Made by a program: the position numbers and the translations under genes. From a virus: 54,077 nt of DNA. The notes under the pieces are model-generated. The model worked only from the letters and a program-made list of their open reading frames with translations. It did not search any database and was not told the origin of the DNA. Location: positions 1 to 54,077 of IMG/VR virus record IMGVR_UViG_3300042288_001682. One strand, given 5' to 3'. The first letter of the stretch is position 1. Each line of letters opens with the position of its first letter. Shown piece by piece: positions 20,944 through 29,423 of the stretch.

Positions 20944-21601
20944 TGCATTAGCTGGAAACCTTGCAAAAGCCCCTAGAATAGTATCTAATATTATTAAAGG
21001 TGCAGAAGGTGCATTTGTAGGTGCTACAAATGCCTTAGATACAAACTTTTTTGGAATTTTTCGAGCTAAAGCAAAGAATGCTTCTCAAGCAGTTAAAAAA
21101 CTATTCCCCTACGCAAACGACACCGCTGATAGGCTTGTAAGTGGGGGTGAGATTGAAAAACTAGTTACACCTGATTTTTACAAAAAAATGGGTATGAAAT
21201 CTCATAACCCTAGAGGTGGTAAAGTTGGTAAATTGTTTGGGCAGACTGTGGACTATACTGATACAGCAATAACACAACAAGATCTGATAGACAATGCTGT
21301 TGATGCTAAAGCTGCTGCAAGTCTTAAAGGTATTAAAGTTCAACAAGTACAAGGTGGTAGCCACGCATTTACAAGAACAGTAGCAGATGAAAGAAGATTT
21401 TCACCTAATAAAAGCATGGTTAAAAAGGGTGTTGCTGCTCTTGGTGTTGGTTCCGCAGCTGTTGGTTTAATTCAAGGTTTACCTTATCAAACACCCGACC
21501 CTACCGTGTACTATGATGGTACAAATATTAGAAATATTAACGACATGGGTGCCAATGCGTCTTACGGACGAGCGATAATGGGGAGGAATAGTAGGTTATA
21601 A
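20930..21601 (+). CDS. Hypothetical head-module protein
   Basis: The ATG at 20930 (MSLFSALAGNLAKAPRIVSN, 223 aa) follows GAAGGTG with good spacing; a GTG nine bases upstream is less likely. The N-terminus is amphipathic and Ala/Gly-rich, the middle is basic, and a hydrophobic stretch lies near residue 172 (GVAALGVGSAAVGLIQG). It overlaps the preceding gene by 14 nt, and its stop overlaps the next start by one base (TAATG). This layout resembles small internal or membrane-active virion proteins. The function is unknown. Confidence 0.55.
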   Translation: MSLFSALAGNLAKAPRIVSNIIKGAEGAFVGATNALDTNFFGIFRAKAKNASQAVKKLFPYANDTADRLVSGGEIEKLVTPDFYKKMGMKSHNPRGGKVGKLFGQTVDYTDTAITQQDLIDNAVDAKAAASLKGIKVQQVQGGSHAFTRTVADERRFSPNKSMVKKGVAALGVGSAAVGLIQGLPYQTPDPTVYYDGTNIRNINDMGANASYGRAIMGRNSRL

Positions 21602-22074
21602 TGCTGGGTAGATTATTTTCACCTATCGGAGCAAAATTTGCTGGGAAAACTTTTGGAGCACTAAAGAGAAACAGTAAACTTGCTGGTAACCCATACCATA
21701 ACCTTCTTACTAATACTGCTCTTGTAGGTGGTTTAACTTTCATAACCGCACCACAAGAATCCAAGGTACGAGATACTGCTACAGCTATTGCTGGTGGTTA
21801 CCTGTTTTCTGGTTTTGGTTGGTGGGGTCAATTTATTGGCGGTACAGCCTTCTCAATGGCTTTAGGTGCTGGAGAATACACAAAACATGTTGGAGGGCTT
21901 ATTAGAGGGTCTGGACAGGCTAGAATGATGGCTTCTGTTCCCTTTTCTGCTTCTCCACAGGGTATGGACTTAGCATATGCTAGTTTTCAAAATACCCAAC
22001 AAGAAATGAATAAAAATTACGGTCTAGTAGGAAGCGAAGCAACTATTATGGCATCAAGATACTTATCAAGGTAA
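21601..22074 (+). CDS. Hypothetical Gly-rich protein with hydrophobic segments
   Basis: This 157-aa protein starts MLGRLFSPIGAKFAGKTFGA. Residues about 40-95 contain two hydrophobic Gly/Ala-rich stretches (LLTNTALVGGLTFITA; GWWGQFIGGTAFSMALG) that could be membrane helices. It resembles the protein before it in being basic at the N-terminus with small hydrophobic helices. It lies directly upstream of the large terminase gene and might be a virion or membrane-associated protein; no family was recognised. Confidence 0.55.
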   Translation: MLGRLFSPIGAKFAGKTFGALKRNSKLAGNPYHNLLTNTALVGGLTFITAPQESKVRDTATAIAGGYLFSGFGWWGQFIGGTAFSMALGAGEYTKHVGGLIRGSGQARMMASVPFSASPQGMDLAYASFQNTQQEMNKNYGLVGSEATIMASRYLSR

Positions 22075-22084
22075 AAGATAGACA

Positions 22085-25000
22085 ATGTTCGATCAGAATG
22101 AATTAACACCAGAAATGGTGGAGGCTTTTCAGAAAGCAAAAAGCAGTCCTTTAACGTTTGCTGAGACGTTTCTATTCAGTCCAAACCCAGGACCCCCATA
22201 CAAGCCATTCAAGGCTCAGTACCCCCAAAGAATCATAATGAGCTCTACTGCCCGAGATACTTGGGTATGTGTCCATCGACGTGCCGGGAAAATGCAACCT
22301 TTGGACTCCTTAGTGTATACTCCAAAAGGTCCTATAAGAATGGGGGATGTCAAAATAGGTACAACAGTGTCTACCCCGAATGGTAAAACAGCACCTGTAA
22401 CTAATATTATACCTCATGGAATACAAGATGTTTACAGAATCCACTTATCAGATGGTACTTATGTGGATTCGGGTAAAGACCACGAATGGGAGATTTATAC
22501 TGCACTTGGAAGTAAAGGATCTAGATTAACAAGAAAACTTCAACGTGGCAATGTAGTTAAAACTACAGAAGAGATTCTCAACACATACATTTATAAGTAC
22601 AGTGACAAAGCTGAGTTCAGATATAAATTAAACCCTGTTAAACCTGTTGAGCATAGTGCCAATACACTTCCTATTGACCCATACTTAATGGGTGTATTAT
22701 TGGGTGATGGTTCACTATCAACAGGTGAGATTACAAGTGCTGATGAAGAAATCATTACTACCATTCAAAAAAGAACTGGCTTTGAATTAAAAAGAGTCTC
22801 TGAGACTAAGAGTAAGGCAAAAAGATATTTCTTAGATTTTGGAAAAGAATACCTCCCAGACCTAGAATCTTTAGGGCTGACAAATAAAAAATCTCATACT
22901 AAGTTTATACCTGATATTTACAAGTATAGTAGTGTTGAACAACGTCTTTGGTTGTTACGTGGTTTAATGGACACAGATGGTCATGCTGAAAGAAATAAGA
23001 ATGGTTCAGCAGAGTTTTGTACTGTATCTAAACAACTCACCCATGATGTTGCTGATCTTGCACGATCTTTGGGTTGTAAGGTGTCTGTGAAGGAGTCTGA
23101 TGCGTGTTACACTTTGGATGGTGTAAGAAAGGTTACAGGTACTAGATACAGAGCACACATTACAGTACCAGCAGAACTAAATATCTTCAATTTAGAAAGA
23201 AAAAATTGTGTTGGGCTTCCTGAAAGGTATCTAAGACGAACTATAGTTAAGGTTGAAAAATTAGATTCCAGAGTGGAGATGCAATGTATAACAGTTGGTG
23301 ACGAAGATCATTTATACATAACTGATAACTATACTCCTACGCACAATTGCCTAGATAAGAATTCATTCATTGTTGATGCAGATACATTAAGACCAATAAG
23401 ACTTAAAGATGTAAAAGATAATTTTAATACTGTTACCTACAACTTAAATTCAAATAAACCAGAAAACTCAGGTGCAAGTTTATCAATACCCATTTATAAA
23501 AATTGCGTAAAATTTAGATTAGAGTCAGGCGTGTCACTTACCCCCTCTTTAGACCACCTTGTTTATGAAAAGAAAAGTGGTTGGATTCCTGCAAGTGAAA
23601 TTAAAATAGGTGATCAAATACTTGCTTTTAGTTCATATGAACATGGAGTTAATACTGTAACTGACGAAGAACTTGAAGATATTGCTAACTTTACAATATC
23701 CAAGAACCACATTCCTGATGTTGTATTTAATTTTGATTATCTAACATTAAAGAATTATTTTAAAATTTTATTTGTTAATTATGGTCGTTTAGACCACAAA
23801 CAAAAAAATATTACCTTATCCATATTTAATAAGCCATTTGCTTTTGATTTACAACACCTATTACTTAGATTTAATATTTTCTGTAGGGTGACAAAGGATG
23901 GTCTTATAAGAATAGATGATAGTTTAGATGCTGATCTGTTTTTAAGAGATATTTTAGACCTAGACGTTGCTATACACGAAGCTAAAAATCCTAGAAGGTG
24001 GGAACTTGTTGTTAATATAACAAATGCAGGGATTCGGGAAGTATATGACATCATTCTCAAAGATAATTGTAACTTCTCCTTCTCAGCAAACAATGTAGTT
24101 GTTCATAATAGTTTCTGTTTTTCAGTACTTGCTTTATGGCATGCTGTAACAAGAGAGGGTAAAGCTATTCATGTGTTTGCACCATCAAGCACTCAAATTC
24201 TTGAATTCTTTAAAGCAATTGATGATTGGATTGGTGCTAATCCATTACTAAAAGAGTTTGTACACCCAGTAGGTAACTCAAGTGCCCCAATGAAGAGAAC
24301 ATTTATTACTGGTTCTACTATTCATGGACATATTCTTGGTGTAAACGGTACTGCTCCTGACAAACTTCGTGGTATTACTGCTGACGTGGTGTTTGTTGAT
24401 GAAGGTCAAGGACTCTCCGATGAAGACTGGAGGGTTATTAAGCCAATCATGCGTGGTGACTTAACAAGACGTAAATCTATTAGGACGTATGTTGCTGGTA
24501 CTCTTAATAAAGCAGAAGGTGAATACTACGAGAAAATTGAAAAGAACTTAAAAAAATCAAAAAATGAAACAATAATTAAAATTCCCATTACTGAAAATGA
24601 AGAATGGGATTTTGATATGATTGAAGAAGAAAGGATTGCTGTCAATAGCGAAGCAACCTGGACAACTGAGTACCTATTAGAAGTTGCAGAAGAAGATAGT
24701 GCAGTCTTTAAAAAAGAAGATATTGATAATGTTTTCAAATATGATTGGGAACCGTCAATGGAACAGGTTCACCCACATAATCCAATATTCTTAACGGTTG
24801 ACTGGGATAAAGTACAGTGCGGAACCAATATCCTTATTTCTCAATATGATCCCTACCTAAAAAATCTTAAATTTATATGGCACGAAGAGATATCAAAGGG
24901 TGAGTGGACTTATACCTTAGCAGTTAACAGAATAGTTGAACTTTTTGAGGTGTTCAATCCTACACTTGTGATTATTGACCAAGGGGCCTCTGAGAAGCAA

Positions 25001-25531
25001 TGGGAAGACTTAAATAGTATTGCTTTACTGCGACCAGAGCTTGGTTTAGCTCAAAAACTTACAAGGTTAGCTTTCCAATCCAATGTCGTAGTTCCTGATC
25101 AACTTACTGGAGAAGATAGGAAGATAAAAGTAAAACCATATCTTGTAGAACTCCTCCGAGCTAAAACACAACAAAGTCTTCTTATGATTCCCAAGAATAG
25201 AGAAGACATTCAAAAACAATTCTTAGATTATAAAGTAATTAAAACCACAGCTAATACTGTTAAGTTTACAAGCAAGAACGAGCACATTATTGACTGTTTC
25301 TTGTTTGCTATGTTTGGGATATTTACATTATTTGAGAACCCTTACACTATGACTAACGAAAGTTTAGATAATTTTGGGGTTATAGCTGTACCATCAGAAG
25401 AAGATGCTGTAAGACAAATTAAAAATAATATGTTAAATATGGATTTAGATGAGTTTGAAGCAGTAGATTTTCTCTATAGTAGATCATCTTTGGATGATTC
25501 AATTTATGGTTATGAGAGGGATAATTTTTAA
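22085..25531 (+). CDS. terL: Terminase large subunit precursor interrupted by two adjacent inteins
   Basis: The precursor is 1,148 aa; removing the inteins leaves 542 aa, a normal TerL length. The N-terminal ATPase has a P-loop HRRAGK, cut by the inteins and resumed by SFCFSVLALW, so that splicing yields RRAGKS. Walker B is VVFVDEGQG and the coupling motif is YVAGTLNK. The C-terminal RNase H-like nuclease shows Asp residues in FLTVDWD, LVIIDQG and HIIDCFL. The enzyme cuts concatemeric DNA and pumps it into proheads through the portal. Both inteins sit exactly in the ATP-binding loop, so unspliced protein should be inactive. It is flanked by the putative small terminase cluster and the portal genes. 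Confidence 0.93.
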   Translation: MFDQNELTPEMVEAFQKAKSSPLTFAETFLFSPNPGPPYKPFKAQYPQRIIMSSTARDTWVCVHRRAGKMQPLDSLVYTPKGPIRMGDVKIGTTVSTPNGKTAPVTNIIPHGIQDVYRIHLSDGTYVDSGKDHEWEIYTALGSKGSRLTRKLQRGNVVKTTEEILNTYIYKYSDKAEFRYKLNPVKPVEHSANTLPIDPYLMGVLLGDGSLSTGEITSADEEIITTIQKRTGFELKRVSETKSKAKRYFLDFGKEYLPDLESLGLTNKKSHTKFIPDIYKYSSVEQRLWLLRGLMDTDGHAERNKNGSAEFCTVSKQLTHDVADLARSLGCKVSVKESDACYTLDGVRKVTGTRYRAHITVPAELNIFNLERKNCVGLPERYLRRTIVKVEKLDSRVEMQCITVGDEDHLYITDNYTPTHNCLDKNSFIVDADTLRPIRLKDVKDNFNTVTYNLNSNKPENSGASLSIPIYKNCVKFRLESGVSLTPSLDHLVYEKKSGWIPASEIKIGDQILAFSSYEHGVNTVTDEELEDIANFTISKNHIPDVVFNFDYLTLKNYFKILFVNYGRLDHKQKNITLSIFNKPFAFDLQHLLLRFNIFCRVTKDGLIRIDDSLDADLFLRDILDLDVAIHEAKNPRRWELVVNITNAGIREVYDIILKDNCNFSFSANNVVVHNSFCFSVLALWHAVTREGKAIHVFAPSSTQILEFFKAIDDWIGANPLLKEFVHPVGNSSAPMKRTFITGSTIHGHILGVNGTAPDKLRGITADVVFVDEGQGLSDEDWRVIKPIMRGDLTRRKSIRTYVAGTLNKAEGEYYEKIEKNLKKSKNETIIKIPITENEEWDFDMIEEERIAVNSEATWTTEYLLEVAEEDSAVFKKEDIDNVFKYDWEPSMEQVHPHNPIFLTVDWDKVQCGTNILISQYDPYLKNLKFIWHEEISKGEWTYTLAVNRIVELFEVFNPTLVIIDQGASEKQWEDLNSIALLRPELGLAQKLTRLAFQSNVVVPDQLTGEDRKIKVKPYLVELLRAKTQQSLLMIPKNREDIQKQFLDYKVIKTTANTVKFTSKNEHIIDCFLFAMFGIFTLFENPYTMTNESLDNFGVIAVPSEEDAVRQIKNNMLNMDLDEFEAVDFLYSRSSLDDSIYGYERDNF
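22292..23347 (+). other. Intein 1 (class 3-like, with LAGLIDADG endonuclease), 352 aa
   Basis: The region runs from Met after HRRAGK to THN. Block A reads MQPLDSLVYTPKGPIRMGD, with no Cys or Ser at position 1. Block B SGKDHEW has Trp two residues after His, block F is VEMQCITVGDEDHLYI, and the end is TPTHN: the Trp, Cys and Thr of the class 3 WCT triad. The middle carries two LAGLIDADG motifs (YLMGVLLGDGSL and LLRGLMDTDGHA), so the homing endonuclease looks intact. The Met1 boundary is inferred from alignment to D5 of block A and from restoring GKS. Confidence 0.85.
23348..24109 (+). other. Intein 2 (class 1, decayed endonuclease), 254 aa
   Basis: It begins with Cys (CLDKNSFIVD) directly after the HN of intein 1 and ends NNVVVHN before Ser. 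Block B is LTPSLDHLVY and block F is REVYDIILKDNCNFSF. The middle resembles half of a LAGLIDADG enzyme (YFKILFVNYGRLDHK; LLLRFNIFCRV), but the acidic catalytic positions are not conserved, so homing activity is probably lost. Confidence 0.85.
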
Positions 25532-26772
25532 TGAACAATAGTTTTTCTGGTTTTATTGATAAAAGAGAAATAGAAAAGAAGGTTGACCAACTTTTAACAA
25601 CCCTAGAAGACACCACTTCCATTAAAATAACCAACTCTGAGAACAATAACCAGACTAAAGTAGAGTTAACTTCTCCATATTCTTATCTTAAAGATACATA
25701 TGATATTGTAAAGACAACTACAAGTCTAGTACAGGAAGAAATTAATAGAATAGAAGCTAAATACTCTGACGACGAAGTATTTAGCGCATTTTTTGCTGCT
25801 GCAAAAGTACAATTTGCCACCCCTTATGATTCTAACTATAAAACAACACAAGTTCCCCCAGAAAACATTCAAACAATAATTGAAAGGGACATTTATAGAA
25901 GACAAACTAACCCAGAAATTATATTAGTTAAAGACTATTATAGAAGCAGGGGACAGTTAGCTGTAATTCAAAATGCTTACGAAAATGTTTATATGCCCCT
26001 TTTAGAAAGAGATAATTTAAACTCTGATACAGTAAAAAGATTGTTAATTGGTGTAATCTTAAAGGATCAACAACTAGCTAATAACATAAGAGAAAACATA
26101 TCTAAAATTAAAGGTTTAGTTGAAGATATTATTAGTGAAGATGCTGTTAAAGGAATTCTTAACCTAGCAAGTACATACCCTAACGAGATTAATAAGTATT
26201 TATCGTTCTCTAACTTCTCTTTTGTTACAGAAGTTGACAGATTGTATGATGAATTTAAAATGCTAGATACTGCTTTAGACACCTCTCTAGGGACAGTTTC
26301 AGGTAATAATTATGGTAAGTTATCTCGTAGTTGGGGGTTTGATTACCTATACAGAACTAAAGATATTCTATTAAACTTGACTGAGGATGTGGAGAGAGAT
26401 AATTCTACGTTTACAGCAGACCCTATACTTTTAAAGTACAGACAAACAATAGAAAAATCTTTGTTTGATGCTTTAAAGAATGTTGAAAGTGAATTTCTAG
26501 TTCAAGACCAACAATTTTTCCAAGCTTATGAGGTAAGACAAAAGCTATACGGAAATTTAGTTGATTCAACACTAAATAAAATATTCCTTGGACTAAACAA
26601 ATCAATAAAAAACTACGAAAAACAAATTAAAAAAGAGGGTATATCTGCTAAAGAATTTTTAGAGGAAACAACCAAAGCTAAAAATTACCCACAAACTCCA
26701 CCCATTAATGCTACTGGTAAAGCACAACAAGCAGCTAGTATTATGAAAAAATGGCTAAAAGGTAAAGTATGA
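25531..26772 (+). CDS. Hypothetical helical head-module protein
   Basis: This 413-aa protein is almost entirely helical and charged, starting MNNSFSGFIDKREIEKKVDQ and ending in a basic helix (IMKKWLKGKV). It contains no recognisable enzyme motif or membrane segment. It starts at the last base of the terminase stop codon and overlaps the next gene by ATGA. A protein between TerL and portal may be a portal accessory, internal core or packaging factor. Function is inferred from place only. Confidence 0.6.
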   Translation: MNNSFSGFIDKREIEKKVDQLLTTLEDTTSIKITNSENNNQTKVELTSPYSYLKDTYDIVKTTTSLVQEEINRIEAKYSDDEVFSAFFAAAKVQFATPYDSNYKTTQVPPENIQTIIERDIYRRQTNPEIILVKDYYRSRGQLAVIQNAYENVYMPLLERDNLNSDTVKRLLIGVILKDQQLANNIRENISKIKGLVEDIISEDAVKGILNLASTYPNEINKYLSFSNFSFVTEVDRLYDEFKMLDTALDTSLGTVSGNNYGKLSRSWGFDYLYRTKDILLNLTEDVERDNSTFTADPILLKYRQTIEKSLFDALKNVESEFLVQDQQFFQAYEVRQKLYGNLVDSTLNKIFLGLNKSIKNYEKQIKKEGISAKEFLEETTKAKNYPQTPPINATGKAQQAASIMKKWLKGKV

Positions 26773-27302
26773 TAAGTAGTCTTGTAATTAAATTAAAACA
26801 ATTTTTAATAAAGTTAGTTTATTTCTGTGAAAGTAAAAATGTCCTCACAGAAAAACAAAGAAGAATAGATGTTGTAGGTGATTGTATTTACAATGACTTA
26901 CCATTACTTGTTTTAAATACTAAACAAAATAAGGTTGCAGTATTCAATCAAATTGAAAACACTGTTGAGAATTTAAATGTAATTGAGGGTGGAAAATTTA
27001 ATTATTTTGAGATAAGTAATAATAATATACCTAAATTTGACTTTGTTTGCCCCGAAATTCCACTCTATGTGGTAGTAGGTGGCCCAGAAACAGCTTCTAA
27101 ACAAACTGCTTTGAATCTGGGTATTAGTAATGAACACTGGGAAAGGGCAAGTTTGGATATAGAAACAATTAAGAAATGCCTGCCCCTTTGTGGAACACTT
27201 GGCATTGCAACAAAACCTAAACTAGTTATTTTTAATTGGGATGACCCAGTAAATAAAGCAAGTGTAGTTAGTAAATTAGAAGAGGCATTAAATGAAGCGT
27301 AA
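26769..27302 (+). CDS. Hypothetical protein upstream of portal
   Basis: This 177-aa protein begins MISSLVIKLKQFLIKLVYFC. The N-terminal helix is amphipathic. The remainder alternates strands and helices (YVVVGGPETASKQTALNLGI; PKLVIFNWDDP). It shows no catalytic motif. ATGA overlap with the gene before and an 11-nt overlap with the portal gene point to co-translation with the packaging machinery. The function is unknown. Confidence 0.55.
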   Translation: MISSLVIKLKQFLIKLVYFCESKNVLTEKQRRIDVVGDCIYNDLPLLVLNTKQNKVAVFNQIENTVENLNVIEGGKFNYFEISNNNIPKFDFVCPEIPLYVVVGGPETASKQTALNLGISNEHWERASLDIETIKKCLPLCGTLGIATKPKLVIFNWDDPVNKASVVSKLEEALNEA

Positions 27303-28926
27303 TTTTACAAACGATCTTGGTTTTGTTCAAAAAAATAATGTTGTAGTTAGTGAAGGTATCACCTCTGTAAGTGCTCCTAGTACTTCAGTAGATTATAGTT
27401 TTAGTAAACACAATGTTGATGATAAAGATATAAAGAAAGTCATTGACAAAGCTTGTAAAGCATACACAGTTGATGGATTTGTTAGAGTTGCGGTTGATAG
27501 ACATGCTGAAATGTTTAAAGACTTTGAGCTTCAATCACAAAACACTGAAGCTGTAAAGTATCTTGAAAAAAGATTAACCCTTATTAGTTTATCAACAGGG
27601 GAGCATTGGAAGACTCTTATTGCTAGATATTGCCATGAATATTTTAAACATGGTAACCCTATGCTCTTAAAAATAAGGGGTGGAACACAAGAAAATAAAC
27701 TAGTTAAGAGACCACTATACGTTGAAAAGCCTTATGCTATTAACGGTTTATTCATTGTAAGTCCAACTAAGTACGAACCATACTTAGAAGAAGGACAATT
27801 CTTTGGTTGGACTGTTACAGGTAATCAAAAAGACAATACAAAATTAGTCCTTCCAGCATCAGATCCATTAAACTCTAATTTAGGTTTAATTAATAGAACT
27901 CAGTCACCTAGTAAGAATAAGGATAAGCTTGTACTTAAAAATGGTGTAGACATTCTTCACACACCATATAAGAAACCATCAAACTCTCATTATGGTATAG
28001 GAATTACTTTCCCAGCCCTTGATGATATTTCTTTACTTAGAAATATTGAACAAACAACAGCTATTGGACTTAAAAAGAATACTATTCCTATTTTATGGCA
28101 CAGAATTCTTAGATCAAATAACCCATACGAAAACCCACAAGAAGAAGTTAGTAAAGTTCTAGCAAGTCACAGAAGGATGACTCAGGATGGTTTAATTGTA
28201 ACTCCTGGAACACACGAACTTAAAGTATTAGGTTCTGAATCTCAATCACTTAGAACTGAAGGTTATTTAAAGTACTTTGCAACTCGTGCTTTTTCTGGTT
28301 TAGGTGTTTCTTCCTTCTTAATGGGATTTGAAACTGGTACTATCGGTACTGGTGAAGCTGCTGTTGAACTTTTAATGAATCGTATTAGGTTCTGTCAATC
28401 AGAAATTTCTTTGAATATACAAATGTTCTTATTTAATGAAATGCTTTGGGAAGGTGGTTTTGATCCGTATACTAACGAACAAGATCAAGTAACTCTTATC
28501 TTCAAGGAAGTTGATGAAGCAAGAATGATTAAGCTTCGATCACACTTTGTTGATGTCTTCACTAAGAATGGTATTGGGCTAGACGAATTCAGAAAATTAT
28601 CACAAATACCTGAAAAAGTTAAGTTAAGTGACCTCTATATGAATAGGGTAACTATACCTATCGCAAAAGCTGAGGCGAAAGCTAAGGCAGATTATGCACC
28701 AGAACCAGTTGCTCCTACAACACCAAAAACAAAACCTCTAGTTAAAAAGAAAAAAGTTGAATCATTTTTTGATGAAAATTTCAATAGAAATCAAATAAAT
28801 TCCTTTATTGAAGGGTTTGTTCTTGAATTTGAAATTTACTTTGAAGGGCTTGAAGAGACTATCACTAATTTAGCGGATGATCCACCCGCATTACTAGAAT
28901 ATCTGAAACAACTTGTAGAAGAATAG
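27292..28926 (+). CDS. Portal protein
   Basis: The 544-aa protein has the typical portal order. The first is an N-terminal part with KHGNPMLLKIRG and a wing-like beta region. Then comes DILHTPYKKPSNSHYGIGIT, matching the 'H-x-P...G-x-S/P' segment seen in portals, and long helices around LRNIEQTTAIGLKKNTIP. The GLGVSSFLMGFETGT...EAAVELLMNRI region precedes the crown-like C-terminus. Portals form the dodecameric DNA channel at one capsid vertex and dock the terminase. A Lys/Pro-rich linker (TPKTKPLVKKKKVE) separates a C-terminal acidic tail. It lies 1.8 kb after TerL. Confidence 0.82.
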   Translation: MKRNFTNDLGFVQKNNVVVSEGITSVSAPSTSVDYSFSKHNVDDKDIKKVIDKACKAYTVDGFVRVAVDRHAEMFKDFELQSQNTEAVKYLEKRLTLISLSTGEHWKTLIARYCHEYFKHGNPMLLKIRGGTQENKLVKRPLYVEKPYAINGLFIVSPTKYEPYLEEGQFFGWTVTGNQKDNTKLVLPASDPLNSNLGLINRTQSPSKNKDKLVLKNGVDILHTPYKKPSNSHYGIGITFPALDDISLLRNIEQTTAIGLKKNTIPILWHRILRSNNPYENPQEEVSKVLASHRRMTQDGLIVTPGTHELKVLGSESQSLRTEGYLKYFATRAFSGLGVSSFLMGFETGTIGTGEAAVELLMNRIRFCQSEISLNIQMFLFNEMLWEGGFDPYTNEQDQVTLIFKEVDEARMIKLRSHFVDVFTKNGIGLDEFRKLSQIPEKVKLSDLYMNRVTIPIAKAEAKAKADYAPEPVAPTTPKTKPLVKKKKVESFFDENFNRNQINSFIEGFVLEFEIYFEGLEETITNLADDPPALLEYLKQLVEE

Positions 28927-28935
28927 GCAAAATAA

Positions 28936-29214
28936 ATGATCCCTCCAGAAGTATATAAAGCATTTGAGAAAGAAGGAGCATGGGCTGTATTAGCCCTGAT
29001 CTCTATTGGCTGGGTTCTTAGAATGGCTGCTAAAGACAGAGAGATGCTTGTTAATTTAATGTTTCAATTTAAATCTGCTATTGATGGATTATCATATTCA
29101 GTTGAAAAACTTGGGGATAGGTTAGAAAGCCTAGAAAAGGTTACTGAAAAACATGACGCAATGGCTGAAAGAATGGAGAGGTTAGAAGGATTGTTGAGGG
29201 ATCAAAATAAATGA
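28936..29214 (+). CDS. Small membrane-anchored coiled-coil protein, holin-like layout
   Basis: In this 92-aa protein, residues about 12-30 form one transmembrane helix (GAWAVLALISIGWVLRMAA). They are followed by a coiled coil (VEKLGDRLESLEKVTEKHD; MERLEGLLRDQNK). This resembles single-span BhlA/holin-like phage proteins, but also small head accessory proteins. Its place amid head genes makes a lysis role less certain. It overlaps the next small gene by ATGA. Confidence 0.55.
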   Translation: MIPPEVYKAFEKEGAWAVLALISIGWVLRMAAKDREMLVNLMFQFKSAIDGLSYSVEKLGDRLESLEKVTEKHDAMAERMERLEGLLRDQNK

Positions 29215-29420
29215 AAATAGATTGGGGTTGGCCTAAAGCCGTACTACTCTTTTTTGGTTTAATAGCAAAAGGGTTATCTGTAAACGAACCTTTGCCAATA
29301 CCAGCAGGAGAATTAATTAAAACAGTATCTAATGTCCTATGGATTGCTTTTGATGGGGCATTTTTGTGGTTACTACAACCACCAAAACAAAAAGTAGACG
29401 ATAATTCGGAGGAAGTATAA
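29211..29420 (+). CDS. Small membrane protein
   Basis: This 69-aa protein contains two hydrophobic stretches (KAVLLFFGLIAKGL at about residues 9-22, and VLWIAFDGAFLWLL at about 42-55) with an acidic tail. It is coupled by ATGA to the preceding membrane-anchored coiled-coil gene; the pair may act together, for instance as a two-part membrane protein. No family was recognised. Confidence 0.5.
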   Translation: MKIDWGWPKAVLLFFGLIAKGLSVNEPLPIPAGELIKTVSNVLWIAFDGAFLWLLQPPKQKVDDNSEEV

Positions 29421-29423
29421 ATT

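Noticed and set aside
28936-29420. Firm holin/lysis cassette
   Set aside because: Only membrane topology supports it; no endolysin is nearby and the genes lie inside the head module.
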